A DNA stretch of 64,000 nt, from contig JAFDZW010000005.1 in the NCBI GenBank assembly GCA_018266755.1, positions 186,001 through 250,000 of the forward strand, read 5' to 3'. Under the pieces are notes generated by a model, which saw nothing but the letters and a program-made list of their open reading frames with translations, had not been told where the DNA came from and did not search any database. Shown in pieces: positions 53,250 through 63,500 of the stretch. Within the stretch, counting starts at the first letter, position 1. Each line of letters starts with the position of its first letter. The DNA is from Bacteroidota bacterium. GTDB lineage: Bacteria > Bacteroidota > Ignavibacteria > Palsa-1295. The position numbers were made by a program, and so were the translations under genes.

Positions 53250-54040
53250 TGGACGTACTTCCATCGTTTATGCTGCCAGACCCAAGGGGCAGGTTGTTGA
53301 AGAATGATATTTTCCAGTATACTCACATGCTTTTGCGTCAACGATTCGAGCGTATCCTCAGGCTCCACAAGAATGGGGTGGAAATGAATTGTGTATTTCC
53401 CTCCTGGGCCTAACTGACACTCGGCAAACAACATTCTCGCCCCGGTTTTTAGCGCCAACCATGCGGGCCCCTGCTGTGTCGGTGTAGGAATCCCCAGAAA
53501 GTCAACTCGGACACTCTCGCTGGGTGCAGCCTGATCGGCAAGCAGAGCCAAGCATTTCCCTTCTCGTATCGTGCGGATCATTGCTCGTACGTCTCCGGAA
53601 TTAATGAGTGAATTTCCGGGGCGTAGGCGCATATTCTCGAGGAAGCGCTCGGTGAACGACGTCTGGATGTTCTTACGGACAATGGCAAAATTGGACTGAA
53701 GTTGCAAAGCTCCGCCGAATGCCAGCCACTCCCAATTTGCGTAGTGCGCAGCCACGACGATCAATCCCCGACCTTCTGCGAGCGCTGCATGGTATAGCTC
53801 GGGGTTAGAAACGTGGGTCTTCTGTTCGATCGCACGAAGTGGAGCAAACCGTAGATACATCATTTCGGCAAAGGTGCGGCCAAGAAACCGATAGGAAGCT
53901 CGGGCAGTCCTCTGCCGCCATGAATCACGAGCATGAGGAAATGCTCGCACCAAGTTTCCAATCACCACGTCGCGGCGAACACCGAGGAGATATGCGCATA
54001 GCGCAATGCTCTCCCCAACGATCACCAACAACCACCTCAT
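53246..54040 (-). CDS. Lipid A acyltransferase, LpxL/HtrB family
   Basis: Inner-membrane acyltransferase, 264 residues. An N-terminal membrane anchor (RWLLVIVGESIALCAYLLGV) is followed by the catalytic H-x4-E motif in VVAAHYANWEWLA, the GKCLALLADQAAPSESVRVD region and GPAWLALKTGARM. These match LpxL-type transferases that add secondary acyl chains to lipid A; a related phosphatidylinositol mannoside or ornithine-lipid acyltransferase is less likely in this context. It starts 6 bases after the GWxTD gene and overlaps the glycosyltransferase gene. Confidence 0.93.
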   Translation of the reverse strand: MRWLLVIVGESIALCAYLLGVRRDVVIGNLVRAFPHARDSWRQRTARASYRFLGRTFAEMMYLRFAPLRAIEQKTHVSNPELYHAALAEGRGLIVVAAHYANWEWLAFGGALQLQSNFAIVRKNIQTSFTERFLENMRLRPGNSLINSGDVRAMIRTIREGKCLALLADQAAPSESVRVDFLGIPTPTQQGPAWLALKTGARMLFAECQLGPGGKYTIHFHPILVEPEDTLESLTQKHVSILENIILQQPAPWVWQHKRWKYVQ

Positions 54041-54046
54041 GCGCGC

Positions 54047-55474
54047 CTAATTGCCCGGGGTTCGCTGAGCTTCGCGAGTAAACCAGTCGTCTTCTTCCAC
54101 TTCCCCACGCGCGTTCGAACTGACCAAGATAAAATTACCGCCACCTTGTTTGTCGACGAACACAAATTCTGCGCGTGATCCGGACTGCAACGGGATCTTC
54201 TGGCTTACGTATTCCCACTGGATATATGGTTTGGAATTAATGGCAAACGGTTCGCCGGTGATCTGATCCGGTTTACCGTACTGTATCCAGACTCGACCGC
54301 GAGACGATTTCCATCCCGGAGTCTTCATGACGCTGAACATTCGGTTCGCCTCGTCAACACGCTTTAGAAATGCACGATATTGTGACAGCGGCGCCGCACC
54401 GGTCTCCTTATCTTTTGCGCGCCAATAATCAAAGAGCCATTGTTGACGTGCTTTCAGCTCAGTAAGCTTCTCATAGCTCTTTCTCTGAATTTCTGTCGCA
54501 CCGTAGAGCGTCTGCTTCGCACGTTCCTCTACCTCCAGTTCGCTGAGGTTTCCAAAGCCTGCATCTGTATAGAGTGTAGCCTCATCGACATTTGTTGATG
54601 CAGGAGCTTCGTCCTCTTCGGAGAGCTGAATGCCGCTATCATAGAAAAATTGACGTTTTACTGAATCGACTACCGTCGTACCGCGTACGAGTGTCAATTG
54701 AAGAACGTATGCATCGGTCGGCAACCCTTCGATCTCTGCTGAGCCGATGATCGGTACAACCGGTGCGTCAAGTTGGACTTCCTCGGAGGTCTTAAACATT
54801 TCTTTCCCTGTTCCGTCGAGTACTTGAATTCGAATAACACCGCCGTTCGAGCCACTCACATCGCTCTTCGGGACCTCTACCTCCGTATAGTAATATAGCT
54901 TCGTGTAATTTCCGCCGTATGTTCTCGATGGATTCGGGATGACAAGGAAACCAACCTTTTCGAAAAAGTTGGACTTGTCGGCCGTTTTTTCCATCTGACT
55001 TGCAAATTCCACATTCGAGAACTGATACTTGGTCGGCTTACGCAGAGGCACCTCTATTTCGCGGCGGAGTGTATCGTTGTAGGACTGCTTCGTATCGTTG
55101 AGTCCGATCAATGTTAACACAGCCCGAGTGTTGGAGACAGCCGGAACCATGAAAAACGATCCATCGACAACATCGTCGGCAATATGTTGCTTCAGCTCAT
55201 CTTCAGAGCCAGCGAAGGACTTTTCTTTCTGGATCGATGCCGACCGAACTACTTTTCCGTCCTGATAGATATCGATTCTACCGTTAATCGGTGCGATCCA
55301 CTTATCACCGCTCTTTGTGAACGGCAAGAGCTTCTGCAACACACTATAGTAGACCTCTACCTGAATGGAGTCATTTCCCCGGGAGAACGCCACTGCATCC
55401 ATTGAGGTGTAACCCTGGGCATAGATCGGGATCGCCAGCAACAGCAGAAACGGGAGAATGAAGTACTTGCGCAT
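54047..55474 (-). CDS. GWxTD-domain secreted protein
   Basis: A 475-residue protein from the ATG at 55474 with signal peptide MRKYFILPFLLLLAIPIYAQ. The C-terminal 130 residues contain the GWxTD-domain pattern (TPGWKSSRGRVWIQYGKPDQ, then WEYVSQ and FVFVDKQGGGNFILV), here with Ser in place of the usual Asp. The first 300 residues are beta-rich and of unknown fold. Function of the family is not known. It is downstream of a terminator and leads the acyltransferase-glycosyltransferase pair, six bases apart, so an envelope role is inferred from context. Confidence 0.88.
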   Translation of the reverse strand: MRKYFILPFLLLLAIPIYAQGYTSMDAVAFSRGNDSIQVEVYYSVLQKLLPFTKSGDKWIAPINGRIDIYQDGKVVRSASIQKEKSFAGSEDELKQHIADDVVDGSFFMVPAVSNTRAVLTLIGLNDTKQSYNDTLRREIEVPLRKPTKYQFSNVEFASQMEKTADKSNFFEKVGFLVIPNPSRTYGGNYTKLYYYTEVEVPKSDVSGSNGGVIRIQVLDGTGKEMFKTSEEVQLDAPVVPIIGSAEIEGLPTDAYVLQLTLVRGTTVVDSVKRQFFYDSGIQLSEEDEAPASTNVDEATLYTDAGFGNLSELEVEERAKQTLYGATEIQRKSYEKLTELKARQQWLFDYWRAKDKETGAAPLSQYRAFLKRVDEANRMFSVMKTPGWKSSRGRVWIQYGKPDQITGEPFAINSKPYIQWEYVSQKIPLQSGSRAEFVFVDKQGGGNFILVSSNARGEVEEDDWFTREAQRTPGN

Positions 55475-55534
55475 CGTGTACAATGATAGATGATAAAGAA
55501 TATACGCTCGTAGCTCGATATGTTGCAATAAAAA

Positions 55535-55563
55535 CGCCTTTCCGGAATTGACCCGGAAAGGCG
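55535..55563 (-). terminator. Intrinsic terminator of the PorV-like gene
   Basis: An 11-base-pair perfect stem (CGCCTTTCCGG/CCGGAAAGGCG) with a seven-base loop, followed on the minus strand by TTTTTATTGC. It lies 21 bases after the PorV-like stop and about 60 bases before the GWxTD start, separating the two transcripts. Confidence 0.92.
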
Positions 55564-55584
55564 CAAACGAACGGAAAAGCACTA

Positions 55585-56637
55585 TTAACGGAATTGCGCG
55601 CTCACCGAGATCCGGTTGATCGTCCCGAGGGACTTCGTCGTATTGATCGCGTAGTCGATCGTCCCCATAAAATCCTCGGTCTTATATTTGAACCCTGCGC
55701 CAAGACCGAGTCCGAACTGATCCTGGTTAAACGCATATCCACCGCGAAGAGCGAGCATATCGTTCCAGACATATTCCCCGCCTAAGTTGTAGGTTTCCGG
55801 TCCGTCGGAGTGCGCAGCGAAATCAAAGCCGACGTTCAACTTCTGATCCTGCATCTCACCCTGGAACACGTCCGTTCCGACACCAATGCGGAATGACAAC
55901 GGGAGCGAGAACGTGCTCGTGACGAGCTTGGCATCGACAAGTTTGGCCGTGGTATTGGCAGTATTTTGCGCCAACACGGAAAGTGAGTTTCCGTCAAACG
56001 AACGATCGGGTCCGAGATTCGTCAAGGCCAACGATATCTTCAGATGATAGAAATCCGTCTGGTACAGCGAACCCGCATCGAATGCCAAACCGTCGGCACT
56101 GAGATCGAGAATTGCACTACGAAGGTATTTCACCGTCGCACCGAACGAAAAGCGGTCCGTAAGGGCGCCAGCAAATGTCAGGCCGAATGACATATCGTTC
56201 GCATTGAACGTGCCTGCGTTGATGTCCTTATCGATCGTAGCCTTGTTCAGTGTCCCATTATCAAGAACAGTAAGGCTAACCCCAAACCGATACTTTTCAC
56301 TGATCGGCATTACTGCACCGATGAAGTTATGCGTAATCCCAGCGAACCATGCCGTATAGGAGGCATTCGCCGAGATCCCCTGCAAATGTGCGATCCCTGC
56401 GGGGTTCCAGTAGAGGGCAGTAATATCGTCAGCAAGCGCACTAAACCCTCCGGCCATACCGGCAGCGCGTGCACCAACCCCAATCTTCGTGAACGTCGAT
56501 CCGCCAGAACCGACGTTCGTAAAGTCACTACTCGTGGTCGATGTGGTCTGTGCTCCGACGTTCAGGCTAAGGCCGAACGTCGCCGAGAGAATCATGGCAC
56601 AGCACAAAGAGCGGCGTAACAATTTCAATGAAGTCAT
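55585..56637 (-). CDS. PorV/PorQ-family outer membrane barrel protein
   Basis: A 350-residue barrel of the FadL-like PorV/PorQ group, whose members shuttle T9SS cargo or organise surface proteins. Signal peptide RRSLCCAMILSATFGLSLNV, cleavage after GAQ. The mature N-terminus has the group's hallmark GVGARAAGMAGGFSALADDI and LYWNPAGIAHLQ. The last strand is RISVSAQFR. It lies 91 bases downstream of the giant lipoprotein gene and has its own terminator. PorV paralogues are often encoded next to their partner cargo, which fits the large neighbour. Confidence 0.92.
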   Translation of the reverse strand: MTSLKLLRRSLCCAMILSATFGLSLNVGAQTTSTTSSDFTNVGSGGSTFTKIGVGARAAGMAGGFSALADDITALYWNPAGIAHLQGISANASYTAWFAGITHNFIGAVMPISEKYRFGVSLTVLDNGTLNKATIDKDINAGTFNANDMSFGLTFAGALTDRFSFGATVKYLRSAILDLSADGLAFDAGSLYQTDFYHLKISLALTNLGPDRSFDGNSLSVLAQNTANTTAKLVDAKLVTSTFSLPLSFRIGVGTDVFQGEMQDQKLNVGFDFAAHSDGPETYNLGGEYVWNDMLALRGGYAFNQDQFGLGLGAGFKYKTEDFMGTIDYAINTTKSLGTINRISVSAQFR

Positions 56638-56728
56638 TCCGTTCTATATATAGAAAGTGTACGTACGAATTCTTGTTCATCGGCTGAGCCCATCGGCGAA
56701 ATGCCGACGGGCCCCGAGTATGCTACGA

Positions 56729-59700
56729 TTAATTACCCGTCACCTGGCGATAGCCGCCAAGAATGACTGCGAATTTCTTTGTCGTTTCGCCAAGGACAGC
56801 ATCCGTGTTGATGTCCTTTGCAATGATGCGAGCGACAAGCACCTGCGAACCGACACGCTGACGGCCCGATGTCAGGAGATTCCACTCCTCTACATTGTAG
56901 CGGTCATTGAGTGAATCGACACCATTTGTCACTGTTGCACCATGGTGCTCCAGAGTGGTCACAAGATCGCCAGCCTGGGTGTAGATCTCGATGGTCGCAC
57001 GCGGTGGGAGTCGCGTGAAAAAGAGCTTCGCATTGTCGGTCGATGTTTGGCCAAGATGCGTCACAATGTACGGATTCGGCACGACCTGCACCTGATCGAG
57101 AATTTTCTGCTCCTGGTAATACGCGTTCGATGCAAAATCGACACGCTTGTCCTTCGAAGTATAGATAAAGAAGCAAGTATCCGGCATCGGCAAGCCTCGT
57201 GCGAGTCCTGTAAAGTTTACAAGAATCTGATCACCCTGACGGAAGTCACCCGTTCCTTGTATACCGGTTGCCATCGTATCACCGGTGATGGTCGAAGCAG
57301 TGATCTGCGGGAAGTTAATGATGATCTCAGCACCCGCAAGTCGGACACGATGCACCGTTGCAAGCTGCTGCCCATTCGACTGATTCGCATGATCGTACGG
57401 GTAGTAGAAACTGCCCGTCGTCTTCAAGATAAGGTTCGCCGTGCTCGGATCATCCGGAGACTCGGAGAAATGGAACGCATCGACAGCATATTTCCCTGGC
57501 TCCGGTACGAGCATCGAGTCCGGATCATTATTTGCAGGGAAGGAGATTGTCGGATCCTTCGCGGCCTGAAGTCGGCCTATATAGAATCGGCTGTCTCCTT
57601 CGTAGACAATATCATTCCGGTTACCCGGTCGAATCGGCTTCAGGAGTGCATCGCAATGTGTTGAGCTCGTAACGGTGATCGGAAGCACCGACGGGTGGAA
57701 TTCGACGCTGGAGTTCGGGTCCTTGATGCTTGTGATACGTGTCAAGTTACCGAGTGTATCAGCCTCTTGTTCGTCCAAATTCGTGGGCTGTCCGAAGTGA
57801 ATCACATAATTACATTCACCCAGCGCACCCATAAATGACGGAAGCGTTGCCCACTCCGGAAGATCGGTTAGATCGACCGCACCGCTATCTTGTTGAGCCT
57901 GCATCGTGCGGTGTGACAAGTGCACGATCGATGGATCGACATTCGACGAAGCATCGCGTACTACCTGAACCTTACGGAGGCGGTACGGAGCCTTCACCTG
58001 TTCGAACTGGTAGTCAACGACGACACGGAACGCCTGATCAACGGTCTGATTTGGAGCGAAGTTAGTATTGTCCGAGGTAAAGCGTCCTTTCACCACTGAA
58101 TCCGCATGCTGATCCAGCACTTCCTGTTGAATACCCGACGGGGTACTATACGGGGTGGTTGGTGGAACGGCATTGGGATTATACAATTTGTCGTAGGTCA
58201 GCTGTTTCCCCTGTCGCGTATCCGTCACGTTCACATATAAGTTTAACGGACTCAAATACAGGAAGTGGGGATTCAATACTTCATTCCACCTCGGCAGGAA
58301 CGAGACACAGACAGTATCATTCGAATACAAATCGAGGAATTTCCCTGTATCGACGATCTCAAGCGAGATACTATCGACACCGGCTACATGGAGATTATCC
58401 GACGTCCAGGCGCCTTGAATACAACTGATATCGCCGGCTATTTTTGTCGGAAGATCCGGGAATACGGGTCGCGAAGGGATTGCAACGACGAGATTCTTAG
58501 GGGAGACGACTGCCGTCGTCAGTGGCCCGACTTTATTGATAGAGTCAAATTCATCGGTGGCAGTAAGGAAGTAGTAATACTTCACCCCATTGAGCAACCC
58601 TTCACTGCCGTTGATGACTCCGTCGCCATTATCGTCGCCAAGATCAAGGAATGAGTGCGGCAGTGTATTCGGGGTCTTGTTCGTACGAGTGTACTTGAAG
58701 CCCGTAAATACCGGCACCTTTGCTCCTGCTTTGGTATAGAGCGTATCGGCAAAGACACTATCCTGCCTGAGATTCCATAATGACCATGTGCCGAGGTGAA
58801 CGATCGGATTCAAGCCGTCAGGGCGAATGGTCGAGTCGTGATCGCTGCGTGTGGTACGATACAGATCATAGGTATTGAACGGAAGCGTTGTGCTCAGCGG
58901 ATCCTGCGAATTATCTGCTGTATAATCCCACTTCAACAGAATCGAACGGTCGAGGCTTGTTGCCGTCAGCTGCGGGATATCCGGCGGAACCGGCGTGATG
59001 AAATGCTTCACGATCGTTGCAGAAGAATCATGCGTAGCAGCATAGCTGCCCGAGGTATCCGCAAAGACGGTATGTGCGAAGGCAATCAACTTCACGATCG
59101 AATCTTTATTCGATTCGAGGTTGGTCGTACTTGCCTGAGCAATACCAATCGCAACGGTGGTCTCGACACTCTTCCCCGGGGCCAATGTAAACGGCCCGGT
59201 AGAAAAGAGAAGACGCATATCGCCCTGGATCGCCACATCGTGATCTTTACTGCCATCGGACACAAAGTCGTAGCGAAGATCCGGCGTCGGCGGATCGTTC
59301 GAGATCGTCCACTTTTTGAACGTCGTCAGTCCGAGCTGTGATTGACCACCCGGTCCATATCCATTGACCGCTGCACTATCGCTGTTATCGACGATATTCC
59401 CATTCACGGTTACCGGTGACTCGAGGAACGAGAAACCAATAACACCATACTGCTTACCACTTTCTGGTCCCGACCACTGATACCCCATATTGAGCTTCGT
59501 CGGGTCTTGGTAATACGGTGAGTTCTTTGGAAATACACGACGTGCTCGAAGCGTATCAGCATTCAAGAGACCGAAATACGAATTGTAGTCATTTGCTGCC
59601 GCACTTCCACCGACCCCAAGATCCGGATCGAACGCAGGAGCGACAAAACACTCATACAATGTGTCTTTGGATGCATTGGTCACTTTGTGACGAACGAAGA

Positions 59701-60472
59701 TCATGTCACGATACCGGCCGAAGCTCCAGCTATAGATCACTTCGACAATGTTCAAACCGAACGGGTATCCCAAACCTTGGCGATATTCGGGGTTTGCAGA
59801 AACATCTTGGTCGGAATACACATTGACGATATCTTCCTGAGACAACATGGCCGGCACAACCTTGTCACCATTCGGCTTGAGGGTTCCAGCGAGTGTTTTA
59901 CGCACCGCATTCGATTCGATATAATCACCGAAGTAGTAGTTGTGCTTTAACGTCTTCGTCGTCGCAGTATCCCAGATTGGCCACACTTGTGACATGTCTG
60001 GCACCGTTGAGCGTACTACCCTGTCATACGCCCCGGTAGAGGTCGAATAGCGAGGACTCAGATATGAGATAAACTTCCCATCGTCTCCAGTTTCCGGGTC
60101 GTTGATCTGTCCTTCGGTGTACCAGCCGGCACCGGAATTCGGATTGTATCCGAGCTCCACCAGTTTACGGCGCTTGCCGGCAATATTCTTCTTCGTCGCG
60201 AACCACAAGCCGCCGCCGAAGATATAGGAGTTCGACGTACCGCGCGGCCAATTTAGACCGGCAACGGCATCGTTATTGAACAGCACACCTTTGTTCGTAA
60301 GATAGAAATCCAGGTTGCTGAGTGTGTTCTTCTGACGCTTAAAGGTTTGCGTCTGAAATCCGCTGGACTTGCTCTTGGAGGGTCGCGCGTTGCTGTCGCC
60401 CGCACAGGCGGCAATCGCAACCAACGCCAAGACGATGAGCGTCACACGAATGCGAAGAAGAGATGTCATCAT
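56729..60472 (-). CDS. Giant surface lipoprotein with EF-hand-like loop
   Basis: A 1247-residue protein starting at an ATG at 60472 with GGAAC before it. The N-terminal LIVLALVAIAACAGD is a lipobox. No family name comes to mind; the body is beta-rich with many Asn/Asp/Gly turns and fibronectin-like segments (QLTATSLDRSILLKWDYTAD). Residues 613-624 (DDNGDGVINGSE) are a perfect EF-hand calcium loop. The C-terminus (DQVQVVPNPYIVTHLG, then FTRLPPRATIEIYTQAGDLV) resembles the T9SS-domain fold but does not end in one. It is sandwiched between a TonB receptor and a PorV-like barrel on the same strand. Confidence 0.8.
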   Translation of the reverse strand: MMTSLLRIRVTLIVLALVAIAACAGDSNARPSKSKSSGFQTQTFKRQKNTLSNLDFYLTNKGVLFNNDAVAGLNWPRGTSNSYIFGGGLWFATKKNIAGKRRKLVELGYNPNSGAGWYTEGQINDPETGDDGKFISYLSPRYSTSTGAYDRVVRSTVPDMSQVWPIWDTATTKTLKHNYYFGDYIESNAVRKTLAGTLKPNGDKVVPAMLSQEDIVNVYSDQDVSANPEYRQGLGYPFGLNIVEVIYSWSFGRYRDMIFVRHKVTNASKDTLYECFVAPAFDPDLGVGGSAAANDYNSYFGLLNADTLRARRVFPKNSPYYQDPTKLNMGYQWSGPESGKQYGVIGFSFLESPVTVNGNIVDNSDSAAVNGYGPGGQSQLGLTTFKKWTISNDPPTPDLRYDFVSDGSKDHDVAIQGDMRLLFSTGPFTLAPGKSVETTVAIGIAQASTTNLESNKDSIVKLIAFAHTVFADTSGSYAATHDSSATIVKHFITPVPPDIPQLTATSLDRSILLKWDYTADNSQDPLSTTLPFNTYDLYRTTRSDHDSTIRPDGLNPIVHLGTWSLWNLRQDSVFADTLYTKAGAKVPVFTGFKYTRTNKTPNTLPHSFLDLGDDNGDGVINGSEGLLNGVKYYYFLTATDEFDSINKVGPLTTAVVSPKNLVVAIPSRPVFPDLPTKIAGDISCIQGAWTSDNLHVAGVDSISLEIVDTGKFLDLYSNDTVCVSFLPRWNEVLNPHFLYLSPLNLYVNVTDTRQGKQLTYDKLYNPNAVPPTTPYSTPSGIQQEVLDQHADSVVKGRFTSDNTNFAPNQTVDQAFRVVVDYQFEQVKAPYRLRKVQVVRDASSNVDPSIVHLSHRTMQAQQDSGAVDLTDLPEWATLPSFMGALGECNYVIHFGQPTNLDEQEADTLGNLTRITSIKDPNSSVEFHPSVLPITVTSSTHCDALLKPIRPGNRNDIVYEGDSRFYIGRLQAAKDPTISFPANNDPDSMLVPEPGKYAVDAFHFSESPDDPSTANLILKTTGSFYYPYDHANQSNGQQLATVHRVRLAGAEIIINFPQITASTITGDTMATGIQGTGDFRQGDQILVNFTGLARGLPMPDTCFFIYTSKDKRVDFASNAYYQEQKILDQVQVVPNPYIVTHLGQTSTDNAKLFFTRLPPRATIEIYTQAGDLVTTLEHHGATVTNGVDSLNDRYNVEEWNLLTSGRQRVGSQVLVARIIAKDINTDAVLGETTKKFAVILGGYRQVTGN

Positions 60473-60522
60473 AGTTCCGTTATACATTCCTGTAATCTGA
60501 TAGTGGCGCGTACGATGCCGGA

Positions 60523-63500
60523 TTAGAAGTGGAGCGTCACGTTGAAGTAGACTCTGCGCGGGATCTGGTAATTCGTCCGGCGAGCAAAGTTCGTCTTACG
60601 CAGTGCCTGGTATGCCTGCGATTGTTCGTCAATACTGACGCGACCGTCGTGGTTAAGATCCCAACGAGGGTTGTATTTCAACTTACCAAGCGCATCGATC
60701 TGCTGACCGTCTGCATTCGTCGGATCGTTAATGAAATCCGTCGTACCGGTATAGAGTGGATTGACACCGTCGTCATCACCCTGGCCGGAAGTCGCGTACA
60801 CGAAAAGTGGATTCGTCGTATTGAACAGGTTCACGACTTCGAGCTGGAGATCGAGCGACGTGTTACCGAAGCTCTCCCCGAAGAGATCGGCAAGAGGAAT
60901 ATTACGTGTCAACTGAGCATCCGTCTGGAAATATGCCGGCTCGCGATCTCCGTTGAATTCGCCCGATTGTTGGCCCTTTGCATTGAGTCGGGTGTACGGC
61001 ACACCTGACTGGTACTCCGTCGTTGTCGAAAGACTGAGCAACTGAAGTAACTTCGTACCGAAGATCGTCGGCCCTTCGCCACGATTGAATCCAGCAGTCA
61101 ACAACAGCTCTGCAACGTGTGTACGATCAAAGCTCAATGCGAACGGCTGCAACGGAAGCACCACGTTCGGATCCTCACCGGTCGCACCCGAATTAATCAG
61201 GAGACCGTAGTTTTCAGCTGCCGAGCTGGACGTGCCCTTCGAGACGGAATACGTATAGTTGAATCGGAACGAGTAGTTATCCGACATACGCTTTTCGAAC
61301 GTCAGCTCGATACCGCGATAATTGCCGTATTGATCATCGCTATAAAGCGTGTAACCGATTGCAAGATCCGAGCTGCTGATCTTCGAAAGACCGGACAGAT
61401 TTCTCAAATCTTTATAGATACCCTGCAGCGACATCGAAAGGACATCAGTGAGTGCGGTCGTAAAACCAACAGTAAACTCCTGCGTATGCTGAGCCTTGAG
61501 TGAGCCGTTGCCAATGATCTGGTTACCGCGTTGGATCACCCGATTGAAATTGCCACCGGTATTCGTTAGTACTTCACCGAACAATGGCTGCTCAAAGTAC
61601 AAACCGTAGTTAAAATTAAATATGGTTTGTTCGGTGACCGCATATGTGATGCCGAGTCGTGGGCTCAACTGCGTCTGCACGGGAGCTGTCGTGAAGTTCG
61701 GCTGCTTGGTTGCAGAGTCGATCGGGTGATTCGGATCGACCAATGCATGGTCATTACCAGGATTATAGATATCAAAGCGCAAGCTCGGGTTAAACGTAAT
61801 GTCGTTGAACTCCATCTTGTCACCCACGTAAATCGCGCCGATAAAGGGCTTCACTACGAACGAATCGCTGAACGGGTTAGCATCCCACGGCAATCCGTTG
61901 TTATAATTGAACAGGGTGTACAAGTGCCCTTCGAAACCGGCATTGAAGAGATGGTTCTGGCCGATCTGATTGGTATACTTGCCTTCCAACTGGATTTGGT
62001 CGCGCGTATTATGGAAGAAACCGGCAACGTTACCTGCGACGATGTACTGATTCAACAACCCATAGGGGTTGGCGGTCGAGTACGAGATCGGGGCGCCTTC
62101 GATATGTCCGGTGAACGGGTTCAAGCCAGCGCTCGAAAGGCTTAAGATATTTGCGGGGTTGCGCGGATCCGGAATCTGCTTGCTGACCGGAGTATAAATA
62201 TCGATGATTCCGTCAGGGCCAGGCGTCACGACATGGTTATTATCGTCGTAGCTGAAGTTATCCTGTGGATCGTACAACTTATAGAGCGAAAGCAGACCGC
62301 CGCCTGCCGACTGGTCGTACTTTCCATAGCGATCGTTTACGCGCTCGTATCCGACTGTAAATTCGAGAAGTCCATCACTACCGTTTTCACCCAGAGCCTT
62401 GTTCCCACGCAGGGTGTATAGATTATCGATCGTGTTTCGTGCAGGTAATTCTGCAGGATCGCCATATGCAAGTGTGACACCGTTCGATTGACGACTGACT
62501 GCGGAGAGCACAGCGTCTGCGCTTAAATGGAATCCAAGTACATCGAAGGTTACCTTTGCGGTTGCAGCGCGGGAATAATACTTACTGTTTGGCAACTGAC
62601 CGGTCGTATTTCCATACGGATCCACGACGTTGAGTCCTTCGTTATCTTGGGTCGGAGTCGTGAATGCATTCAAATAATCACGGGTGTTGATCTTTGCCGT
62701 GAGGAAATATCGAACATCGGAAGTGAACAACGGGCCACCCATAGCCAACTCATAGATACGGTCACCCGAGCCCATTTGCTTGTAACCGTTATCGGAGCTA
62801 CCGAACAATGCTGGGATTTCCTGTCGGTAATGGGCTGTCATTTCGAAATCAAGACCGCCACCTTTGGTCTGAGTATTAATTTCACCACCGATATACCCTC
62901 CCTTGGAAGCATCACCACCGGCCGTGGTGACGTTGACTTCGGAAATCGCAAGCGGCGAAACAGCCGATTGAATCACAGAGGTTGCTCCGTTGACGACGTC
63001 GTTCGTTTCGATATTATTGAAACGAATCGAATTCTGCGTACCGCGAGCACCATGGATCGAGAACCCACCATTACTGTTATCGCGGACGAGACCGGGTGTC
63101 AAGGCAACAACCTGGTCTACACTATGACGTCCGGCCGTCGAAGTGATCTCGGTCGACGAAAGCTTCGTCCCTACATTCGTAACCGATTTGTCGACGAGTT
63201 TCTCTGCCGATACGAGGATCGTGTCCTGCGCCTTCGTGGATAGCCGGAAGCTCAACTCCGTAGTCGCATCGGATTTAATGCGAACCCCCTTGACCGTCTG
63301 CGGTTCATATCCCGCGTACTTTGCCACGACGGTATAATTTTCACCGGGGCTGATATTGATAATGGTCGCGATACCGTTATCCTTCGTGTATGCTCCCTGC
63401 TTCGTCTCAAGGACCTGAACGCTGGCACGGAGCAACCCCTCGCCAGTCTTCGCATCAACGACCTTTGCTCTAATCTTACCTGGCTGCGCGAACACAGAGG

